A stretch of 5,090 bases of DNA from JBDTLH01 sp039934875 (GTDB taxonomy: Bacteria; Acidobacteriota; Terriglobia; Terriglobales; Acidobacteriaceae), in NCBI GenBank assembly GCA_039934875.1, contig JBDTLH010000313.1:1-5090 (forward strand), given 5' to 3'. The translations under genes were made by a program, and so were the position numbers. A model generated the notes under the pieces. That model searched no databases. It was given only the letters and a program-made list of their open reading frames with translations, and was not told the DNA's origin. Below are positions 1 through 5,090 of the stretch, piece after piece. The first letter of the stretch is position 1. The number at the start of each line of letters is the position of its first letter.

Positions 1-2449
1 TGAGATAGTAGTTAATCGAGCCGCCATACGGCGGGTTCATGCCGACGCTCGCGCCCGAGGGCGCCATGTCGCGCTTCACCCCCCCGCGAAAGCGGTATGC
101 CTGGCGAACGGGAAATATCGTCGCCTCCGCGGGCGCACCCTTCCACTGCTGCAGCGCGGTGATGTCGTCCAGAATCCAGTAGCCGCGCCCATAGGTATCC
201 ACCACCAGATCGTTAAACTGCGGCTGGATGGTCAACCAATACACCGGCGCGTGCGGCAGGTTCTGCTGAAACGATTGCCACTGCGCGCCATCATCGAACA
301 ATATGTACAGCCCGTTCTCCGTGCCTGCATAGAGCAGCCCCTTGCGCACCGGGTCTTCGCGCACCACATGCGTATAGCTCAGCGGAGAGCTGGGAATCCC
401 ATTCGTAATCCGCGTCCAAGTCTTGCCGAAGTCGGTCGTCTTATAGAGATAAGGATCGTACACGCCCACTTGGTGCCCATCGAAGGCCACATAACATGTG
501 CCCGCCGCATACTTCGAGGGCTCGATCGCATCCACCGTCATCTTCGGAGGCAGTCCGGGCATGTTCTTGGTCAGGTTGGTCCACGTCTTGCCGCCGTCGC
601 GCGTCATCTGCACCAGTCCGTCGTTGGTGCCCGCCCAAATCTGCCCCTTCTCCACCGGAGAAACCGCCAGCGCATACACCACGCCCGCATATTCCACGCT
701 GAGGTTGTCCACTGTGAGCCCGCCCGAATCGCCGTGCATACTTGCATCGTTCAAGGTCAAATCGGGGGATATCTGCTGCCATGTCTGTCCGCCATCAGTG
801 GTGCGGTGCACATACTGGCTGCCCACGTAAACCGTATTGTGATCGTGCGGCGAGATCGCGATAGGATACGTCCAGTTCATGCGTATCTTCACCTCTCCCG
901 CATTCGCGCCCATTGTCCGCTCCGGCCATACGCTCACATCGCGCGCGAAGCCGGTGCGCAGGTCCACCCGCTCGGCCACACCGGCATAACATCCACCCCA
1001 CACGATGTTGTTGTCCACCGGATCGACGACGTTCCATCCCGTCTCGCAACCCGCGGTGGTCGTCCACTGGCTGGCGCTGATGATGTATTCGCCGGGGACC
1101 TGGCTTGGCCCATGCTGCGGCTCGCCATCCTGCATCTGCCCGTAAACGCCATAGGGAATTTTGTTGTCCGTGGTTACGTGATAGATCTGCGCGATCGGCA
1201 GCCGTACCTCCTTCCACGTTTTCCCCCGTTCGACCGAGATCATCACTCCGCCATCGGAGCCGATCATCATGCGGTTAGGATTCATCGGGTCCGCCCACAT
1301 GTCGTGGTTGTCGCCGCCGCAACCGCCCCCGCCGCGCTCTGCCCGCTCCTCGTCCGGATTGGGAATGATGTCTCCGGGGCAGGACTCCTTCTCGGTGGTG
1401 GAACCGCCGTCGAAGGTCACGCTATTGAAGTTCGAGGGGAAGTAAACTTCGTTCTCGTTGTCCGGCATCACCAGCATGCGGGTGTAGTAGTGCGGACGCT
1501 CATTCAACAGGCGGCTGTAATTCATCACCTTCCATTGATATCCGCCGTTATCGGAGCGCCACAGCGTACCGCCCTGTCCCGTCTCAATCAACGCATAGAC
1601 GCGGTTGTCGTCACTGGGGGCGAAGTTGACCGCGATCTTGCCCATGGGCGTCTCCGGCAGGCCATGCTTGATGATCCGTTGCCAGTGGTCGCCGCCGTCG
1701 GTGGTCATAAACAGACCGCTGCCCGGGCCGCCGCTCTTGCGCCCCCAGGTTCTGATCGTGAACTGCCACGTCCCCGCAATCAGCTTTAGCGGGTTCTTGG
1801 GGTCCATGGTCAGGTCGGACGCGCCGGTATCGTCGTTCACGAACAGCACTCGCTCCCAACTCTTGCCACCGTCTCGGGTGCGAAAAATTCCCTTCTCTTG
1901 CTGCGGCGCATATCCCGTTCCCATGACCGCCGCATAAACCACATCCGGATCGCGCGGATCAATCACGATGCGCCCAATGCGTCCCGACTTTTCCAGCCCC
2001 ATGTGTTGCCAGCTCTTGCCGCCGTCCACCGACTTGTAAATGCCATTGCCTAGCGAAACATTGCTGCGGATCCACGTCTCTCCCGTGCCTACCCACACCA
2101 CTTGATGATTTGACGGGGCGATGGCGATGGACCCAATCGATTGCGCGGTCTGCCCATCGAAGACCGGCAGCCAGTGCTCGCCCGCGTCGAACGACTTCCA
2201 CACGCCGCCCGAGGCCGCGCCCGCGTAATACACATTGGGATTGCCCGGCTCGCCCACCACCGCCGCGACCCGGTTCCCCGGAGGCCCGATGAAGCGGTAG
2301 CGCAGCGCCTGAAACGGATTTGCCCCCGGCTCCGTCCCCCTGGTCTGCGCTCCGGCTTTCGCCTGTGCGTGGGAAGCCAGTGAAAACACCGATGCGAATA
2401 AAACTACACTGAGAATCACGAGTGAAAGCCGTAGCTTGGAAAAGGTCAA
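1..2449 (-). CDS. Secreted Asp-box (BNR/VPS10-like) beta-propeller repeat protein, 3' end cut by the window edge
   Basis: The minus strand is open without a stop from TTG at 2449 to the window edge (816 codons, so the C-terminus is missing). The N-terminus is a typical Sec signal peptide: K5 and R7, a hydrophobic core at about residues 8-25, and cleavage likely after SHA (28) or AQA (30). The mature part carries about ten Asp-box motifs of the type (S/T)-x-D-x-G-x-(T/S)-W, near residues 85-93, 139-147, 190-198, 248-256, 298-306, 404-412, 549-557, 615-623, 670-678 and 718-724. Such motifs mark sialidase, sortilin/VPS10 and YVTN/BNR beta-propellers. A GGDNHDMW stretch lies at 378-385. No sialidase catalytic set was recognised, so I do not call it a glycosidase. 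Large secreted proteins of this type in Acidobacteriota are usually annotated 'glycosyl hydrolase/VPS10/sialidase-like' without a proven substrate. The in-frame ATG at 2518 is a less likely start because it lacks a ribosome binding site and would put a Cys/Trp-containing extension before the signal peptide. The family call is firm; the function is unknown. Confidence 0.93.
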   Translation of the reverse strand, partial: MTFSKLRLSLVILSVVLFASVFSLASHAQAKAGAQTRGTEPGANPFQALRYRFIGPPGNRVAAVVGEPGNPNVYYAGAASGGVWKSFDAGEHWLPVFDGQTAQSIGSIAIAPSNHQVVWVGTGETWIRSNVSLGNGIYKSVDGGKSWQHMGLEKSGRIGRIVIDPRDPDVVYAAVMGTGYAPQQEKGIFRTRDGGKSWERVLFVNDDTGASDLTMDPKNPLKLIAGTWQFTIRTWGRKSGGPGSGLFMTTDGGDHWQRIIKHGLPETPMGKIAVNFAPSDDNRVYALIETGQGGTLWRSDNGGYQWKVMNYSRLLNERPHYYTRMLVMPDNENEVYFPSNFNSVTFDGGSTTEKESCPGDIIPNPDEERAERGGGGCGGDNHDMWADPMNPNRMMIGSDGGVMISVERGKTWKEVRLPIAQIYHVTTDNKIPYGVYGQMQDGEPQHGPSQVPGEYIISASQWTTTAGCETGWNVVDPVDNNIVWGGCYAGVAERVDLRTGFARDVSVWPERTMGANAGEVKIRMNWTYPIAISPHDHNTVYVGSQYVHRTTDGGQTWQQISPDLTLNDASMHGDSGGLTVDNLSVEYAGVVYALAVSPVEKGQIWAGTNDGLVQMTRDGGKTWTNLTKNMPGLPPKMTVDAIEPSKYAAGTCYVAFDGHQVGVYDPYLYKTTDFGKTWTRITNGIPSSPLSYTHVVREDPVRKGLLYAGTENGLYILFDDGAQWQSFQQNLPHAPVYWLTIQPQFNDLVVDTYGRGYWILDDITALQQWKGAPAEATIFPVRQAYRFRGGVKRDMAPSGASVGMNPPYGGSINYYL

Positions 2450-2455
2450 GAAAAA

Positions 2456-2461
2456 TCCTCC
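2456..2461 (-). promoter_or_regulatory. Ribosome binding site GGAGGA that sets a TTG start
   Basis: On the minus strand GGAGGA is followed by six bases and then TTG at 2449-2447. This near-perfect Shine-Dalgarno at ideal spacing, together with the signal peptide that starts exactly there, decides for the TTG start over the in-frame ATG 23 codons upstream. Confidence 0.8.
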
Positions 2462-2573
2462 GCAGAGTTGCTCCCAACACCATACTGCAACTTGCGGGAT
2501 TTGTGCACAAGAATGCATACAAGGCGCGCGCTCGCGCAGTGTCGGAGATATATCGAAGGGCTTCATTGCTAAA

Positions 2574-2597
2574 AGCGCAGTACCAAGCGCAGTACCA
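2574..2597. repeat. Exact 12-bp tandem direct repeat, possible operator
   Basis: AGCGCAGTACCA occurs twice head to tail with no spacer (2574-2585 and 2586-2597). It lies 125 bp upstream of the TTG start of the Asp-box gene. OmpR/PhoB-type winged-helix regulators typically bind tandem direct repeats with a period near 10-11 bp, so this could be a binding site for the neighbouring regulator. That function is inferred, and the 12-bp period is slightly longer than usual. Confidence 0.55.
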
Positions 2598-2617
2598 TCA
2601 GACGAAAAACACCGCAG

Positions 2618-2631
2618 GTGAAACGTGAAAC
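2618..2631. repeat. Exact 7-bp tandem direct repeat GTGAAAC x2
   Basis: GTGAAAC occurs twice head to tail, 20 bp from the 12-bp repeat pair in the same intergenic region. It may be part of a composite regulatory site or simply a chance short repeat; the sequence alone does not decide. Confidence 0.35.
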
Positions 2632-2726
2632 CTCTTCGCCAATCGTTTGATGCTCGACCGTCAACTGCCGCTTCCCGCTCAGAACTTCAGAGGCCACACT
2701 CTCCGTCGCAAACACGCCGACAACAT

Positions 2727-2742
2727 ATTGCTCCATAGCAAT
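2727..2742 (-). other. Small stem-loop just after the regulator stop codon
   Basis: On the minus strand ATTGCT and AGCAAT form a perfect 6-bp stem around a 4-base loop (ATGG), starting four bases after the TAA at 2749-2747. The stem is short and AT-rich and no T-tract follows, so it is not a convincing intrinsic terminator. It could be a weak pause or 3'-end stabilising structure. Confidence 0.3.
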
Positions 2743-2746
2743 GAAC

Positions 2747-4699
2747 TTACAGAGTTGCATTATTGTGCTGCCACTGATCGTGGAGGGCACCGAGGAATGC
2801 GATGAAGCGCGGGTCGCTGCGGAGATTATCGAGGTCCTTATCGCGGGCATAGAGCGGGTAGCAAGGAAAGCCGTCTTCCGCGGCGCGCTTTAGCCAATTG
2901 AGCGCTTCCTCGTGCTGATTCATGAGCGCGTAAGCCGAAGCGACGGCGTACTCCGTGTGGTGAAAGTGCTGGTAGCCGCTGCCCAGGCGTACTGCTTGGG
3001 CGATCTTCTCGTGGGCGAGACGCCGGTCGCCATTGCTGGCGGCGAGGATGGCTTCCATGCCACGTAAAAGCGCAGCAGTATCCGTGTGGTCGTCCTGGGG
3101 TGCCCCGCCCAGAAAAGCAGCGGCCTCGGCGCGTCGGCCCAGTTGATACATCGCAAAGCTGGTCTGATAAGCCCACAATGATGGCAGGAAGCGGCGAGAG
3201 TCACGAATGCTTTGCAGGGCGTCCTCGTACCGGCCTGCATAAAGGAGATTGACGCCGATTCGAAAGCGGGTGCCGGGATTGGCTGGGTTGAGGGCCTCGG
3301 CCTTTTGAAACTGCTCTCTGGCTTTCTCCAAGAGGCCGATGTGATTATAGATGTTCCCGAGCTGCTGGTGGGCCTCATCGGAATTCGGGTTGAGGGCGAG
3401 GGCATGTTTGAGGTCGGCCACAGCGGCAGCGGTCGGGAAGTGGTTCGCGTAGTTCCAGATAAGCGTTGAGCGAGCTGTGTAGCAGTCGGCCATGCCGGGG
3501 TCGAGTTCGAGGCATTTCTGGGTGGCCACGAACGCCTTCTGGCGGGCGTCGTCGTTGTTGCGGTCGAGCTCGGTGCCCCGGGTACGGTACTCATAAGAGA
3601 TCGCGGCGTAGATGGGCGCGAACTCGGGATCGTCGGCGATTGCTTGCTCGAAGAGGGCGATCGCGCGGTCGTTGTCCGGCTTGTTTAGGTGCTGCGAATA
3701 ATACTTTCCTTGCAGGTACAGATCATACGCGGCGGGATCTACGGTGCGCTCGCGTGAAAGGCGGCTCTCCTCGCCGGGAGTGAGTGCGGCCTTGACATGG
3801 GTGACGATGTCTTTCGCGACCTCGGATTCGAGGGTGAGGATGTCGCCCATCTTACGATCGTAGGTCTTTGCCCAGAGCTGCCTGTCACTGGACGCGAGCA
3901 CCAGCTGCGCTTTGACGCGGACGTCGTCACCTTGGCGCTCGATGGAGCCTTCGACAACGGCGTCCACCTTAAGCTCTCGTGCAATCTGCGGCGCCGAGGT
4001 CGTGCCGTGCCGGTATTTGCTGGCCGAGGTGCGCGACATGACGCGCAGTGAACCTACCTGCGCCAGTTGCGTCGTAATGGCATCGGTAATGCCATCGGCA
4101 AAGTAGGTTTGGGCGGCGTCGCCGGAGAAGTTATCGAGTGGAAGCACGGCAATGGAATGGATTGGCGGCGCGGACTGAAAATGCGCCGGCAGAAAGAGGG
4201 CGGCGAGGATTCCCGCCACTAAGATTAGAGTTGCCGAGATAAGTACGGGTATTCGAAGTCGCCGGGAGCGCGACGGGCGTCCTTGGGGTAGTGCCGATGC
4301 GGGCGGGACTGGCGGGGCTGTCGGACCGGGTGGTGAGCTGGCTAACGGCGCTGGCTGAGCTTCTACTGACTTGATCGCGCCTACGAAGCGATAACCCTTG
4401 CGCGGCAGGGTTTCAATGTAGCGAGGCTTGTCCGCAGAGTCGCTGAGAGCTTCGCGGAGCCGCTTGATGGCATTATTGAGACCGTGGTCAAAATCGACGA
4501 AGGTGTCGGCTGGCCAGAGCTGCTGGTGCAACTCTTCGCGCGTGACTACCTCGCCTGGGCGAGCAAGCAGGACGGCGAGAATCTGGAAAGACTGCCCCTG
4601 CAAACGCACCTTGCGACCCAGCCTGGACAGCTCGCCGCTTTGGAGGTCCAGATCAAAAGGCCCGAACTGAATGGTTGCAGACCTTAGAGCAACGCCCAT
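2747..4699 (-). CDS. CadC/ToxR-type membrane transcriptional regulator: winged helix, transmembrane helix, TolB-N-like domain, TPR
   Basis: This is a complete 650-residue protein. Residues about 11-107 form an OmpR/PhoB-type winged-helix DNA-binding domain: FGPFDLDLQSGEL start, a REELHQQLWP segment, the LNNAIKRLREAL recognition-helix region and the PRKGYRF wing. A Pro/Ala-rich linker (about 112-140) and a basic patch (RSRRLR) precede one transmembrane helix (about 149-170). Residues about 181-305 match the TolB N-terminal-like domain (IAVLPLDNFSGD, FADGITDAITTQL, VDAVVEGSIER, LWAKTYDR) that often sits between effector and TPR parts in bacterial regulators and kinases. From about 323 to 610 there are several TPR units (for example AIALFEQAIADDPEF, ADLKHALALNPNSDEAHQQLG, KAREQFQKAEALNPANP). 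The topology implies cytoplasmic DNA binding and periplasmic sensing or protein contact, without phosphorelay, as in CadC and ToxR. The start is firm: an in-frame TAA lies nine codons upstream, and GAGGG sits seven bases before the ATG. Target genes and signal are unknown; the flanking exported-protein genes are candidates. Confidence 0.95.
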   Translation of the reverse strand: MGVALRSATIQFGPFDLDLQSGELSRLGRKVRLQGQSFQILAVLLARPGEVVTREELHQQLWPADTFVDFDHGLNNAIKRLREALSDSADKPRYIETLPRKGYRFVGAIKSVEAQPAPLASSPPGPTAPPVPPASALPQGRPSRSRRLRIPVLISATLILVAGILAALFLPAHFQSAPPIHSIAVLPLDNFSGDAAQTYFADGITDAITTQLAQVGSLRVMSRTSASKYRHGTTSAPQIARELKVDAVVEGSIERQGDDVRVKAQLVLASSDRQLWAKTYDRKMGDILTLESEVAKDIVTHVKAALTPGEESRLSRERTVDPAAYDLYLQGKYYSQHLNKPDNDRAIALFEQAIADDPEFAPIYAAISYEYRTRGTELDRNNDDARQKAFVATQKCLELDPGMADCYTARSTLIWNYANHFPTAAAVADLKHALALNPNSDEAHQQLGNIYNHIGLLEKAREQFQKAEALNPANPGTRFRIGVNLLYAGRYEDALQSIRDSRRFLPSLWAYQTSFAMYQLGRRAEAAAFLGGAPQDDHTDTAALLRGMEAILAASNGDRRLAHEKIAQAVRLGSGYQHFHHTEYAVASAYALMNQHEEALNWLKRAAEDGFPCYPLYARDKDLDNLRSDPRFIAFLGALHDQWQHNNATL

Positions 4700-4706
4700 T
4701 ACAGGA

Positions 4707-4711
4707 CCCTC
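4707..4711 (-). promoter_or_regulatory. Ribosome binding site of the regulator gene
   Basis: GAGGG on the minus strand, seven bases before the ATG at 4699-4697. It is moderate in strength and supports this start. Confidence 0.6.
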
Positions 4712-4714
4712 AAT

Positions 4715-4724
4715 CTGCGCAGTT
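4715..4724. repeat. CTGCGCAGTT element, copy 1
   Basis: This 10-bp sequence, whose first eight bases form the perfect palindrome CTGCGCAG, occurs again at 4856-4865 in the same intergenic region. Copy 1 lies immediately upstream of the regulator's ribosome binding site, where a bound protein could repress the gene. A regulatory role is inferred. Confidence 0.4.
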
Positions 4725-4855
4725 TATCACTTCTTGAACGAACGGATAACGGAGGCTGTCGAGTTTGGCTACTGCGCCGCCAGTTCTCTTGTTTTCAGCA
4801 AATTATGAGGATACCAAGAAGATATCTAGCCGTGAGGGCCGCGTGATTGCGCCTC

Positions 4856-4865
4856 CTGCGCAGTT
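4856..4865. repeat. CTGCGCAGTT element, copy 2
   Basis: Exact second copy of the element at 4715-4724, in the same orientation and 141 bp away, about 70 bp upstream of the plus-strand start codon. That position would suit a promoter-proximal operator for the plus-strand gene. The role is inferred. Confidence 0.4.
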
Positions 4866-4883
4866 CAAGCATTGTGTCCTGGT

Positions 4884-4904
4884 CTGGCCGAGATACTCGG
4901 TCAG
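4884..4904 (+). promoter_or_regulatory. Imperfect 21-bp dyad, operator or 5'-UTR hairpin
   Basis: The arms CTGGCCGAG and CTCGGTCAG flank a 3-base centre (ATA). Eight of nine positions are complementary, and the ninth would be a G-U pair in RNA, giving a continuous nine-pair stem. It ends 17 bases before the ribosome binding site of the plus-strand gene. It could be an operator dyad or a leader hairpin. The 3-base loop is tight but possible. Confidence 0.45.
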
Positions 4905-4921
4905 GCTAATTCAACGACTGC

Positions 4922-4927
4922 AAGGAG
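4922..4927 (+). promoter_or_regulatory. Ribosome binding site AAGGAG of the plus-strand gene
   Basis: AAGGAG lies six bases before ATG at 4934. It is strong and ideally spaced, and is the main support, with the signal peptide, for this short partial gene. Confidence 0.8.
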
Positions 4928-4933
4928 TTTCCA

Positions 4934-5090
4934 ATGCGAGAAAACATTTACCATAGCAACTTCCTGCGATTTGTCTTCATGACAATATTCGCCGCCTTTC
5001 TGACAACCGGCCTTCATGCGGATGACGTGACCGACTGGAACCAGATTCTCTTTCTGGCCGCGCATGTAGCCAACAGCCCATCCACAGTCG
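4934..5090 (+). CDS. Secreted protein, probably vanadium-dependent haloperoxidase/PAP2-family, cut by the right window edge
   Basis: Fifty-two codons are visible, open to the window end. Residues 1-29 form a signal peptide: R2, H7 and R12 precede a hydrophobic stretch (about 13-26), with cleavage likely after LHA (29). The mature N-terminus, ADDVTDWNQILFLAAHVAN, resembles the VTDWN-type start of exported vanadium-dependent haloperoxidase-like proteins, which share the PAP2 acid phosphatase fold and either oxidise halides with hydrogen peroxide or hydrolyse phosphate esters. The vanadate/phosphate-binding residues (K-x6-RP, SGH, R-x5-H in the family) would lie outside the window, so the activity cannot be judged. 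It is divergent from the regulator gene and may share its control region. Export is well supported; the family is a moderate-confidence recognition from a short N-terminus. Confidence 0.72.
   Translation, partial: MRENIYHSNFLRFVFMTIFAAFLTTGLHADDVTDWNQILFLAAHVANSPSTV

Larger units (their letters stand above)
2450..2746. other. Intergenic region between the regulator gene and the Asp-box protein gene
   Basis: These 297 bp separate two genes on the same strand. They hold no convincing gene but contain a 12-bp tandem repeat (2574-2597), a 7-bp tandem repeat (2618-2631), a small hairpin just after the regulator stop (2727-2742) and the ribosome binding site of the downstream gene. The length and repeats suggest that the Asp-box gene has its own regulated promoter. 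A weak -10-like TATATC lies on the minus strand at 2552-2547, but no good -35 was found to go with it. Confidence 0.6.
4700..4933. other. Divergent intergenic (promoter) region
   Basis: These 234 bp lie between two divergently transcribed genes and must hold the promoters of both. I see no strong -35/-10 pair in either direction; GATAAA on the minus strand, about 24 bases before the regulator ATG, is a weak -10 candidate. The region contains two CTGCGCAGTT copies, one inverted GCGCAGT (4771-4777), an 8-bp palindrome AGATATCT (4820-4827) and a 21-bp imperfect dyad near the plus-strand gene. No small gene is supported. Confidence 0.6.

Noticed and set aside
251..1789. 512-codon plus-strand open frame as a gene
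   Set aside because: It is antisense to the Asp-box gene, which has a signal peptide, ribosome binding site and repeated motifs. The plus-strand translation has no recognisable domain and no good ribosome binding site.
1959..2522. 187-codon minus-strand open frame near the start of the Asp-box gene
   Set aside because: It is in a different frame from the real gene, shares its DNA, and lacks a ribosome binding site or domain pattern.
2583..2597. Sigma-54 promoter (minus strand TGGTAC, five bases, TTGG)
   Set aside because: The -24 half is close to consensus and the spacing fits, but the essential GC of the -12 element is GG here, and the second repeat unit gives TTTT. The resemblance follows from the direct repeat.
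2569..2736. About 55-codon minus-strand frame starting at ATG after the regulator stop
   Set aside because: No ribosome binding site precedes it, the frame runs on as a shadow inside the regulator gene, and its end is made of the 12-bp repeat. There is no support for a real small protein.
2727..2742. Rho-independent terminator for the regulator gene
   Set aside because: The 6-bp stem is AT-rich and no run of T follows on the minus strand, so it lacks the key features.
2838..4106. Several 60-220 codon frames on both strands inside the regulator gene
   Set aside because: All are shadows of the 650-residue protein, a common effect of high-GC codon use; none has an independent ribosome binding site and recognisable protein pattern.
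4765..4956. 63-codon plus-strand open frame in the divergent intergenic region
   Set aside because: It overlaps the better supported start at 4934 in another frame, has no ribosome binding site, and its translation has no signal peptide or domain.

Overview
The window looks like a piece of a GC-rich bacterial chromosome, most likely from Acidobacteriota. That guess rests on protein families and is not proven: a membrane-bound winged-helix/TolB-like/TPR regulator, a very large secreted Asp-box (BNR/VPS10-like) repeat protein and a secreted vanadium-haloperoxidase-like enzyme are each abundant in that phylum. There are three genes. No tRNA, rRNA, CRISPR array, insertion sequence or phage gene is visible.

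Layout. (1) Positions 1-2449, minus strand: the first 816 codons of a secreted beta-propeller-type protein with about ten Asp-box motifs. Its 3' end lies beyond the left edge. It starts at a TTG behind a strong GGAGGA ribosome binding site and has a clear signal peptide. (2) Positions 2450-2746: a non-coding spacer with two short tandem direct repeats (12 bp x2 and 7 bp x2) and a small hairpin, probably the control region of gene 1. (3) Positions 2747-4699, minus strand: a complete 650-residue one-component regulator with a cytoplasmic winged-helix DNA-binding domain, one transmembrane helix, a TolB-N-like domain and TPR repeats (CadC/ToxR topology). (4) Positions 4700-4933: a divergent intergenic region with an imperfect 21-bp dyad and two copies of a CTGCGCAGTT element. 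(5) Positions 4934 to the right edge, plus strand: the first 52 codons of a secreted protein whose N-terminus resembles vanadium-dependent haloperoxidase/PAP2-family proteins.

Working together (inference). The regulator sits between two genes for exported proteins and is transcribed away from one and towards the other. It could sense an envelope signal through its periplasmic TolB/TPR part and act on one or both flanking promoters. The 7-mer GCGCAGT, in either orientation, occurs six times in the roughly 530 bp of non-coding DNA but only twice in the roughly 4.56 kb of coding DNA. This is the most interesting unexplained signal and a candidate operator for the regulator. I see no clear evidence of a wholly novel system.
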